A stretch of 64,000 nt of DNA from Clostridiales bacterium (GTDB lineage: Bacteria; Bacillota; Clostridia; Christensenellales; UBA1242). Both the position numbers and the translations under genes were made by a program. The stretch covers positions 1 to 64,000 of the forward strand of contig CAKJZJ010000009.1 of NCBI GenBank assembly GCA_918292005.1, in the 5' to 3' direction. The notes under the pieces are model-generated. The model searched no databases and had not been told where the DNA came from. It saw only the letters and a program-made list of their open reading frames with translations. This document shows, in pieces, positions 57,123 to 64,000 of the stretch. The number at the start of each line of letters is the position of its first letter. Within the stretch, counting starts at the first letter, position 1.

Positions 57123-58437
57123 ACTCAAAATGCAGAACATGCTAGGAAACCAATATGATGCATTTATACGTAGTCTAGATAACCCCATAGAAAAGGCAAT
57201 AACAGTAAATACTGGCCGAATAGACATGGAAACATTTGCAAAGATAGCCGATTTTCAGTACTCACCAGTACCTAATATACCCAATGGCTACTACGTAGCA
57301 AACCTGCATTATAGCAAGTCGCTTCTCAGTCACATGGGTATAATCTATTCGCAAGAGCCTAGTGCAATGTACCCTGTAGAATTGCTAGATGTACAGCCTG
57401 GGGATATAGTATTAGATGTATGTGGTGCCCCTGGTGGCAAATCCACACAAATAATGGAAAAATTGAATGGTAGTGGATTTCTGCTATCTAATGAAATAGA
57501 ATACAGTCGTACAAAAATACTCTACGAAAACCTAAACAAACTAGGTTATAATAATTATGCCATCATTAATAATTCCCCTATCGATATAGAAAAAACCGAA
57601 TTGCTTTTTGATAAAATACTAGTAGATGCACCATGTGGTGGCGAAGGAATGTTTAGGCGTGACAATTTTGACTTTAATTCGTACAAAAATATCAATATAG
57701 AGACGAATGCAAAAAGGCAATTAAGTATCCTAAATAGCGTAAAAAATCGACTAAAAAAGGGTGGCAGACTAGTATATTCTACCTGCACCTACGACATACA
57801 CGAAAACGAAATGGTGGTAGCCGAATTTTTAACTAAAAATCCAGATTTTCATTTGATACACATACCTGGATATGAGAATTCACTAACACACGGAATAAAA
57901 CTCGACAACTGCGACACCGAGAAATGCTATCGCAGATACCCACACCTTTTCCGTGGCGAAGGACAATTTATGGCAGTACTAGAAAAAGATGGTAATGATA
58001 CTACCGAATTGACCGACTTTACCAACGAGAAATTTAAGCCCGTATATCGCAAAAATATGGATGAAATAAATAAACTTTTTAAAGGTGTGGCTGACATATC
58101 TGGACTAAATATATACAATAAAAATGATGTATATTTCGCCGTAGATAATGCCCTACACCTAGATGGTCTAAATGTGCTAAATATAGGCACAATTATCTGC
58201 AGTGGTAAACCTATGAAGATTCATCACAATTTTTATCATACATTTGCAGATAGATTCTACAATATAATTGACCCAGACGATAACAATGCTATAAAATACA
58301 TACAAGGACTAGAAATAGATGTAGATGCTCCAAATAGTATAGTCGCTGTAACCACACACCACATACCACTAGGTGGTGGCAAAGTCACTGGTGACAAACT
58401 AAAAAACTACTATCCGAAAGAACTAAGAGTGAAATAA
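57100..58437 (+). CDS. rsmF: rRNA m5C methyltransferase, RsmF/NOL1 family
   Basis: A 446-residue enzyme making 5-methylcytidine in rRNA. SAM motif I is LDVCGAPGGKSTQI (about 107-120), motif IV is VDAPCGGEGMFRRD, and the catalytic Cys motif VI is STCTYDIHENE. The C-terminal 130 residues form the PUA-like extension typical of Firmicute RsmF/YebU. I start at ATG 57100 with AAAGGG upstream; the open frame continues further 5' but without a ribosome site. Confidence 0.9.
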   Translation: MELPENFKLKMQNMLGNQYDAFIRSLDNPIEKAITVNTGRIDMETFAKIADFQYSPVPNIPNGYYVANLHYSKSLLSHMGIIYSQEPSAMYPVELLDVQPGDIVLDVCGAPGGKSTQIMEKLNGSGFLLSNEIEYSRTKILYENLNKLGYNNYAIINNSPIDIEKTELLFDKILVDAPCGGEGMFRRDNFDFNSYKNINIETNAKRQLSILNSVKNRLKKGGRLVYSTCTYDIHENEMVVAEFLTKNPDFHLIHIPGYENSLTHGIKLDNCDTEKCYRRYPHLFRGEGQFMAVLEKDGNDTTELTDFTNEKFKPVYRKNMDEINKLFKGVADISGLNIYNKNDVYFAVDNALHLDGLNVLNIGTIICSGKPMKIHHNFYHTFADRFYNIIDPDDNNAIKYIQGLEIDVDAPNSIVAVTTHHIPLGGGKVTGDKLKNYYPKELRVK

Positions 58438-58447
58438 AGGAAAGAAT

Positions 58448-59380
58448 ATGAAAACACTACTACTAACACATAAAGCAGATATCGACGGACTAACACCACT
58501 AATACTACTTAATCAAATACGAGAAGACATTAATGCGCAATTACTAAATGCCAATGATATCATACCAAAGGTAACTGAATTAATTAAAACCAAGCAGTAC
58601 CTAAAATATGATGAAATATATATCACAGACCTTACAATAGATAAGCCTACATGTGAACTCATAATGTCAACTGGTAAAAGTGAAATATTCCATGTATTCG
58701 ACCATCATGAATTTAATTTGATTGCAAACAATTATCAATTTGGTGTAGCAATTAGCAAAAATGAAGATGGCGTAAATGAATGTGCAACATCACTATTCTA
58801 TAAATATCTAGTAAAAGAATATCCCGAGACATTTGATAATACTAGCATGGCAAAATTTGTAGAATATGTACGTAGCATAGATACATGGGACTGGTTCAGA
58901 ACAAACAATACCGAAGCAAAAAAACTGGACGACCTACATGGTATTTTGGGTAGAGATAAATTCATAGAATACTATACCGAGCTATTCAAATCGGGCAAAA
59001 AATTTGAATACTCCGAAGCTCAGGAATATCTGCTCGAAGTAGAACAAGACAGAATAAAAAGATACATGGAAGAGACAGAAAAAACAATGTTCCATGGAAC
59101 ACTTTTCGGTCATCCATGTGGAATAGTTTTTGCCGAACAACACAGAAGTCTACTCGGCAATTACTTAGCACAGAAATACTCATATATGCTGGACTACATA
59201 GTCATTATCAATATGCAACAAGGGCTATCCTTTAGATGTGTAAAAGATGGTATAGATCTATCTCAATATGCATCTGTATATGGTGGTGGTGGACACATAA
59301 AAGCATCTGGAGCACCACTAGACAATACACTAAAAAGAGAAGTAATAAAGCAAATACTCAATGATGACAATATATTTTAA
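58448..59380 (+). CDS. DHH-family phosphoesterase
   Basis: A 310-residue protein with DHH motifs: HKADIDGL (metal Asp, about 7-14), FDHHEFN (about 81-87) and the DHHA1 motif YGGGGHIKASGAPL (about 281-294). Relatives act on oligoribonucleotides, cyclic dinucleotides or polyphosphate-like esters. The substrate cannot be chosen from the sequence. The ribosome site AAGG lies 10 bp after rsmF, so it is likely co-transcribed. Confidence 0.88.
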   Translation: MKTLLLTHKADIDGLTPLILLNQIREDINAQLLNANDIIPKVTELIKTKQYLKYDEIYITDLTIDKPTCELIMSTGKSEIFHVFDHHEFNLIANNYQFGVAISKNEDGVNECATSLFYKYLVKEYPETFDNTSMAKFVEYVRSIDTWDWFRTNNTEAKKLDDLHGILGRDKFIEYYTELFKSGKKFEYSEAQEYLLEVEQDRIKRYMEETEKTMFHGTLFGHPCGIVFAEQHRSLLGNYLAQKYSYMLDYIVIINMQQGLSFRCVKDGIDLSQYASVYGGGGHIKASGAPLDNTLKREVIKQILNDDNIF

Positions 59381-59445
59381 TATTGACATAAACATATATA
59401 TTTTATGACAAAAACCCTTTACGAAATGTACAAAAGGATACATTT

Positions 59446-60159
59446 ATGGATATAAAGAAATACAATAAGGACGACACATTATCGTACACAATAGGTGCAT
59501 TCCCTACATACGAAATGCTGACCAAAAAACCACAAAAAGCAAAATTAATATTGCTACACGAGAAGTGTGAAAAAAGCGATGATGTAAATAAAATATTAGA
59601 CCTAGCACAAAAGCACAATATACCCATTTCTACCAATAGCAAACTAGTAGAAAAGGTATCAGAAAAAGGCAATGTGTATATCGTGGGCGTATTCGAAAAA
59701 TACGATATGATATTGGACAATACACAAAATCAAGTATGTCTAGTAGAACCTAGCGATATGGGAAATCTGGGTACAATTATTAGGGTAATGTTGGGATTTG
59801 GATATCACAATCTAGCCATCATAAAACCCTGCATAGACATCTTTAATCCAAAAGTTATTAGAGCCAGCATGGGAGCAATATTCAGTATTAATGTGCAACT
59901 ATTCGATAGTTTCTCCGACTATCTAAAAATTAACAAAAATCAAAAATATCCATTCATGCTACAAACTAATAATACCCTACAGAAACTCAATGAAAAACTG
60001 TCGCCCCACACTCTAATATTCGGCAACGAAGCACATGGTCTAAACGACACATATCTGAATGTGGGCACACCGGTAAGAATCGAACATTCGCATGATATAG
60101 ACTCACTCAATCTGTCCATGTCGGTAGGCATAGCATTATACGAATTCACAAAGAAATAA
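59446..60159 (+). CDS. TrmH/SpoU-family RNA 2'-O-methyltransferase
   Basis: A 237-residue SPOUT enzyme. The N-terminal part resembles the L30e-like substrate-binding domain (KAKLILLHEK...). The catalytic domain has motif 1 PSDMGNLGTIIRVMLGFG, motif 2 IFGNEAHGL and motif 3 LNLSMSVGIALYEF. Motif 1 has Gly-Asn-Leu-Gly where most have Gly-Asn-x-G-(A/T)-x-x-R, so it is intact. Target RNA unknown. A terminator follows. Confidence 0.9.
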   Translation: MDIKKYNKDDTLSYTIGAFPTYEMLTKKPQKAKLILLHEKCEKSDDVNKILDLAQKHNIPISTNSKLVEKVSEKGNVYIVGVFEKYDMILDNTQNQVCLVEPSDMGNLGTIIRVMLGFGYHNLAIIKPCIDIFNPKVIRASMGAIFSINVQLFDSFSDYLKINKNQKYPFMLQTNNTLQKLNEKLSPHTLIFGNEAHGLNDTYLNVGTPVRIEHSHDIDSLNLSMSVGIALYEFTKK

Positions 60160-60163
60160 AAAC

Positions 60164-60194
60164 AAAAAACATACGATTATCTCGTATGTTTTTA
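60164..60194 (+). terminator. Terminator of TrmH-family gene
   Basis: ACATACGA (60169-60176) pairs with TCGTATGT (60182-60189), followed by T5. Confidence 0.85.
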
Positions 60195-60316
60195 TTTTGT
60201 AAATTATTTCATCAATTACTATAGAGTATTGGAGATTTATGTATATGCATATTTGCTATCAATATTATCTTTGGTAATATTTGCAAACTCGTTCTTTATT
60301 CAATCTCGTATTTTTA

Positions 60317-61249
60317 TTATTTATTTGATTTTTTGATTCTAAGGTCGTCACCAGCAAAATTAATCTTTAAACTCTGTTTTTTATGCATTAGTCTACTGAA
60401 TATTCTTTCACCATACACGTCTTGAATTTGTTTCATGTTTAAATTGGTGGTAATAACAGTCTTTTTGTGTTGTTGCATTCTCTCATTTATCACTAGATAC
60501 AGATATTCATTGGTAACATTCTTTATTTGATTCTCGCTACCCAGATCATCAATAAATAGGATTTCGCTATCTAGATATGGATACATAATAGCATCCTTAT
60601 CTTCCACATCACTACAATGGTATTTAAGCATATCTTGATTAAAATTAAAGGCAGTAGAGTATTTTACCGTCAAGCCATTGTCTATAGCATGAGTAGTCAT
60701 ACACTCTAGCAGATGTGTTTTTCCCACACCCGTATCGCCAATTAGCAAAACAATATCATATTTGGTAGTATGTAGGTTGTCCACAAATTTACGCATTTTG
60801 CTATAAAGAGTTTTCGCCATAGCCTGATCTTCAAATACAGAATAGTCATTACCAAATCTAGCAAAATTGTTTAGATCAATTCCACCCAAACGTGCAAGCT
60901 CATTACTAATCTCTTTTTTCAGACATTCACATTTTTCACCATTCACATAGCCAGTATCTTCACACTTGGTACAAGTATAATGTGGTTTCATATCATCTTT
61001 ATTAATACCATCAGCTTTGAGCATATCAGCAATCAACTTTCGACCATTATTATATTCATTACGCAGGTCGGTAGTATCTCTACCTTCTACCTTGGCCTTG
61101 GCAATCTCTACGACCAATTTTTTGCACTTAACAAATACAATACGCACGTCTTCATTTTTGAGTGCTTTATTCAGATTTTCGTCAGCAATTTTTTCGGCAT
61201 ACATTTTGCGTTTCAAAATGTTTTTTTCTGCCGTATCAACTACGCCCAT
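60317..61249 (-). CDS. dnaI: DnaI-type helicase loader (AAA+ ATPase)
   Basis: A 310-residue protein with a helical N-terminus, a zinc motif YTCTKCEDTGYVNGEKCECL (about 92-111), and an AAA+ domain: Walker A LIGDTGVGKTHLL (about 168-180), Walker B ILFIDDLGSE, sensor TTNLNMKQI and arginine finger in ERIFSRLM. DnaI/DnaC proteins load the replicative helicase DnaC/DnaB at origins and restart forks. It lies 9 bp after the DnaD-domain gene, as with dnaB-dnaI in B. subtilis. GGGG ribosome site. Confidence 0.93.
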   Translation of the reverse strand: MGVVDTAEKNILKRKMYAEKIADENLNKALKNEDVRIVFVKCKKLVVEIAKAKVEGRDTTDLRNEYNNGRKLIADMLKADGINKDDMKPHYTCTKCEDTGYVNGEKCECLKKEISNELARLGGIDLNNFARFGNDYSVFEDQAMAKTLYSKMRKFVDNLHTTKYDIVLLIGDTGVGKTHLLECMTTHAIDNGLTVKYSTAFNFNQDMLKYHCSDVEDKDAIMYPYLDSEILFIDDLGSENQIKNVTNEYLYLVINERMQQHKKTVITTNLNMKQIQDVYGERIFSRLMHKKQSLKINFAGDDLRIKKSNK

Positions 61250-61258
61250 TTCTTACCC

Positions 61259-62692
61259 CTAAATTTCAATTTCTTTTATATCGTCAAATAGACTATCCAA
61301 TTCACTACGAGTATATTCTCTAGACTGCGCAGATTTATTAGAAGCAGGTTGAGATGTACCAGATACACACACCACCTTTTTCGCATCGTCTACAGTCTTT
61401 ACACCTGCAGAGTGATACTGTGCTAGTATCTTATTGAGATACTGCATTGGCATATATTTATTGGTAGACAATGTTACCGCATATTCTATCACATCTTCAC
61501 CCAGTCCCCATGTAAATAGCCATGTTTTGTATAGATTTCTATCGGTAGAATTTACCTTTCTATTAATACCCAGACCTGTCAGTATTTTGACAATACATTC
61601 ATCATTTTTGACAATATCTCCCATATATTCGTCAATAGACTCGCTAGTTATCAGACCTTGTTTGAATAGGTTATTCACTCTGGTATTCATACCATCCAGC
61701 GTCCTTACCGATGATTTAAAGGATAGTTCGGCTATCTTTAAGATAGTCTCATCATCGAAGCCTAATTGCAACCACTGGGTGATGTATGTGTCTACCACCA
61801 TAGTCAAATCATCATACCACAGCCCTAGACTTTTTACAACTGCTTTTGCCAGTTTCAACATACCATCTTGCATTGAAAAATAATCGTCAATTTCTTTTAC
61901 ACTCTGCAATTTCATTGCATAACAATTCTTGATTTTTTCGTCTAGCAATTTGAAGTTTTTTACTTTGGATTTTTTAGCAATTTCTATAATATTCTCTAGG
62001 CTCATCTCTAGGTCTTTTTCCCATGTCAAAAATACCTGATATTCATCAATAGATGCACTACGCTTTATGCCCATACTTTTCAGCACTTGCACAACATCGC
62101 CAGATATCCTATCCTGTTCGGCTAGTCTATTTACCACATCATCTACAGTCTTTACTCCATCGTATGCCCAGTTTTTAGCAACTGCGACAATATAACTCAC
62201 AGCAATATTTTCGCCCTTCAGCCTAACACAATAGTCCACTATTCTCAGCACAGCATCTTTATCCATTTTGAGATTTTCTATTAGGTAATAGAACTCTTCA
62301 AATTCTCTAGGTGTGAGCATCTTTTTGCCGATAATTTCTTGGACTGATAGATTGAATGAAGTGTATTTGTCTACATTGTATTTTTTGATTTTCTGTATAG
62401 CATTTTTCACAGGCATATATCTAATAATAATTGGGTCAACATCTATGACTTGCACCAGCCCCTGTTCCTGCCAATAGTAGAAGATACTAATAATGTCGTC
62501 TCTAGCGATATTCAAAGCCCTAGTAAAATCGTCTATGGTATTATCTTTGGACGTGGTACATTTGTACAAACCATACATATACACCTTTACGCAATTATCC
62601 GGAGCATTAGGCAAAAAATGCGTAATAAAAAGATTATCAATATTAACGCTATTACCAGATATTACTTCGCTAGAAAATTCACAAAAAGCCAT
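61259..62692 (-). CDS. DnaD/DnaB-like replication initiation protein
   Basis: A 477-residue protein. The N-terminal winged-helix part (about 1-105) reads FCEFSSEVISGNSVNIDNLF. It is followed by several DnaD-type helical domains; two clear versions of the Tyr-Ile/Leu-x-x-I-x-x-x-W/Y...GVKTVDDV motif are IVAVAKNWAYDGVKTVDDV (about 186-204) and LNKILAQYHSAGVKTVDDAK (near 428-447). It is the DnaB/DnaD initiator that acts with DnaI in helicase loading. I start at ATG 62692 with GGAGAG 5 nt upstream. Weaker middle copies suggest three or more repeats. Confidence 0.88.
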   Translation of the reverse strand: MAFCEFSSEVISGNSVNIDNLFITHFLPNAPDNCVKVYMYGLYKCTTSKDNTIDDFTRALNIARDDIISIFYYWQEQGLVQVIDVDPIIIRYMPVKNAIQKIKKYNVDKYTSFNLSVQEIIGKKMLTPREFEEFYYLIENLKMDKDAVLRIVDYCVRLKGENIAVSYIVAVAKNWAYDGVKTVDDVVNRLAEQDRISGDVVQVLKSMGIKRSASIDEYQVFLTWEKDLEMSLENIIEIAKKSKVKNFKLLDEKIKNCYAMKLQSVKEIDDYFSMQDGMLKLAKAVVKSLGLWYDDLTMVVDTYITQWLQLGFDDETILKIAELSFKSSVRTLDGMNTRVNNLFKQGLITSESIDEYMGDIVKNDECIVKILTGLGINRKVNSTDRNLYKTWLFTWGLGEDVIEYAVTLSTNKYMPMQYLNKILAQYHSAGVKTVDDAKKVVCVSGTSQPASNKSAQSREYTRSELDSLFDDIKEIEI

Positions 62693-62794
62693 ACTATCTC
62701 TCCTACAAAATCTAGATATAATATACCACATATTTGCGACTATTTTCAATATATTTTTAGATTATTAAAAATTATTTTTTTGTACACATATTCT

Positions 62795-62811
62795 ACACAT
62801 GAATCATGTGT
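62795..62811. promoter_or_regulatory. 17-bp palindrome, possible operator
   Basis: ACACATGA A TCATGTGT is a perfect palindrome around one base. It lies in the divergent region between the DnaD-type gene and sbcD. It matches no operator I know; it is not the Firmicute LexA box. Confidence 0.4.
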
Positions 62812-62871
62812 AAAAGGCAAAAATTGATTATGAAAAAATAACAAAAAATTAAAATTATTGGCTATAATATT

Positions 62872-62899
62872 TTGAATATAATTAATAATATGGTAAAAT
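62872..62899 (+). promoter_or_regulatory. Promoter of sbcD
   Basis: TTGAAT (62872-62877) and extended -10 TGGTAAAAT (hexamer 62894-62899), spacer 16 bp, 38 nt before the start codon. Confidence 0.5.
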
Positions 62900-62936
62900 A
62901 TACTCGAAATGAAAATGAAAAATGGAGAATTGAATA

Positions 62937-64000
62937 ATGAGAATTTTGCATACGGCAGATTGGCATTTGGGTGCCAAAACCGATGATTTAGACAGATTCG
63001 AAGAGCAAAAACAGGCTTTGGCACAAGTCGTAGATATCGCACAAAGATATCAAGTAGACATGGTGCTAATAGCTGGAGATATATACGAGACACTAGTGCC
63101 TAGTGCTGAAGATGAAGAATTATTCTATAAAACTTGTGTGGACCTATCTCGTGATGGAGATTGTGCAGTTGTAGCGATTGCAGGTAATCATGACGACCCT
63201 AGAAGGCTGAGTAACGCAAGTGTTTTTTCCGATAAATTCGGCATCTATCTAGTAGGCGACTACGGCAAAATAAAGATAGACAAATCCAAAAAAGACACTA
63301 ATATTTATGCTACAAATTGTGGCAAAGGTTATATAGAATTTCACACCAAGGCTGGCGAAGATTGTGTGCTAGCCCTTTTGCCATACCCATCATATTACAG
63401 ATACAAAGAATACAAAAAGGAAAGTGACATTTTCGAAGATAAAATAAAAGAATGGCTAGATGCTGGTACATCACATTTCAGAGACGATACCATCAATATT
63501 ACCATGGCGCATTTATTGAGCTACGCTAGCGATATGGACGAAGATGATTACCTATCCTACACCACAATTACTGGTGTCAATAATTTCGTAGATCAAAAAG
63601 TTTTCCATAATAAAGCAGTGTACACAGCACTAGGACATATACATCAATGTCTAGCAGTCAATAAAGACAGAAATATTTTCTATTCTGGCTCACTAATCAA
63701 CCAGTATTTCTCCAAATGTAATGATGCACCTACCAATGTGCTGATTGTAGACCTAGACAAAAATGGTGTACAGAATATTGTTAAACAGCCACTGGAAGTC
63801 AAACTACTCAAAAAGTTTGAAGTTAATTCTGTAGTGCAAGCGCACAAGGTACTGAATCAGCATCCAGACGATCTAGTAAAAATAGTAATTACAAATGTAG
63901 ATGCTACCGATGAAGAAGTCGACAATACCAAATACACACCATTCATCACTGCTGCCGACCTAAAAGAAATACGTAAACAGCATCCAAATCTAGTAACATT
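62937..64000 (+). CDS. sbcD: Exonuclease subunit SbcD (Mre11-like), partial
   Basis: The first 354 codons of SbcD run off the window. The metallophosphoesterase motifs are LHTADWHLG (about 4-12), IAGDIYE (about 49-55), IAGNHDDPRR (about 87-96), MAHLL and LGHIHQC (about 227-233). SbcCD cleaves hairpins and DNA ends and helps repair double-strand breaks. It has a GGAG site and its own promoter. The sbcC gene is expected just beyond the window. Residues after 310 look like the usual capping domain. Confidence 0.93.
   Translation, partial: MRILHTADWHLGAKTDDLDRFEEQKQALAQVVDIAQRYQVDMVLIAGDIYETLVPSAEDEELFYKTCVDLSRDGDCAVVAIAGNHDDPRRLSNASVFSDKFGIYLVGDYGKIKIDKSKKDTNIYATNCGKGYIEFHTKAGEDCVLALLPYPSYYRYKEYKKESDIFEDKIKEWLDAGTSHFRDDTINITMAHLLSYASDMDEDDYLSYTTITGVNNFVDQKVFHNKAVYTALGHIHQCLAVNKDRNIFYSGSLINQYFSKCNDAPTNVLIVDLDKNGVQNIVKQPLEVKLLKKFEVNSVVQAHKVLNQHPDDLVKIVITNVDATDEEVDNTKYTPFITAADLKEIRKQHPNLVT

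Noticed and set aside
62795..62811. LexA box near sbcD
   Set aside because: The palindrome does not match the Firmicute consensus with CGAAC and GTTCG half-sites.

Overview
The window is AT-rich, gene-dense bacterial chromosome (roughly one third G+C by eye) from a low-GC Gram-positive. Spore maturation genes spmA/spmB, Veg, a PrsA-type foldase lipoprotein, a WalJ-HtrA-RlmH block, a DnaI-type helicase loader with a DnaD-domain partner, and strong AGGAGG ribosome sites point to an uncultured member of the Clostridia. Several blocks keep the origin-proximal order known from Bacillus subtilis: holB-ricT-tRNA methyltransferase-rsmI, metG-tatD-rsmA with veg nearby, a GlmU-like gene-pth-mfd-prsA, and walJ-htrA-rlmH. 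The window therefore probably lies in the origin half of the chromosome. The standard genetic code is used; TAA, TGA and TAG stops all occur.

Layout. 0-0.4 kb: tRNA-Ser(CGA), its terminator, a row of small hairpins and a stray copy of the tRNA 3' end. 0.4-5 kb: a wall-lytic-like membrane protein, then the holB-ricT-methyltransferase-rsmI operon, all on the minus strand. 5-10.5 kb: veg, an ASCH-like gene, spmAB, and metG-tatD-rsmA on the plus strand. 10.7-15.3 kb: two membrane proteins (one a YugP-type peptidase fold without its HExxH motif), small unknown genes and an RluA-family pseudouridine synthase. 15.4-28.3 kb: a long minus-strand run of prsA-like, mfd, pth, a shortened GlmU-like gene, tadA, rlmH, two CPBP proteases, htrA, walJ, a DJ-1 family gene and an acyl-ACP thioesterase.

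29.4-36.9 kb is the accessory part: a 7.5-kb integrated element that has split a chromosomal tRNA-Thr(GGT) gene inside its anticodon loop. The 3' half of the tRNA lies at the left edge and the 5' half at the right edge. The two halves pair perfectly in acceptor and anticodon stems, and the shared 7-bp crossover core is TTACCAA. The element carries a DNA modification/restriction operon (Dam-like methylase, GIY-YIG nuclease, PD-(D/E)XK nuclease, second methylase), an excisionase and tyrosine integrase, a PIN-like protein, and an unexplained five-copy repeat array with several ribosome-site-like boxes. It also carries its own complete tRNA-Thr(GGT) of different sequence. That gene sits between the integrase arm sites and the core, so it is read from the host tRNA promoter, which stays outside the element. 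The element thus appears to repair the tRNA it breaks.

37-50 kb holds two very large secreted lipoproteins, a PHP phosphoesterase, a CxxC-repeat/TPR-like protein, uvrC and a RlmCD-type methyltransferase. 50-50.8 kb has tRNA-Thr(CGT), a decayed second copy of its 3' part with an insertion, and tRNA-Gly(CCC). 50.8-64 kb has a MacB/FtsX-type ABC transporter fusion, a tandem pair of unknown paralogues, a TtcA-type sulfurtransferase, RsmF, a DHH phosphoesterase, a TrmH-family methyltransferase, DnaI and DnaD-type replication proteins, and the start of sbcD, which runs off the window.

Two window-wide signals stand out. Host genes use the Leu codon CTA heavily and are full of the tetranucleotide CTAG, whereas the element has very few. 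Three promoters have the -10 hexamer exactly 6 nt before a start codon that lacks a ribosome site, suggesting leaderless mRNAs.
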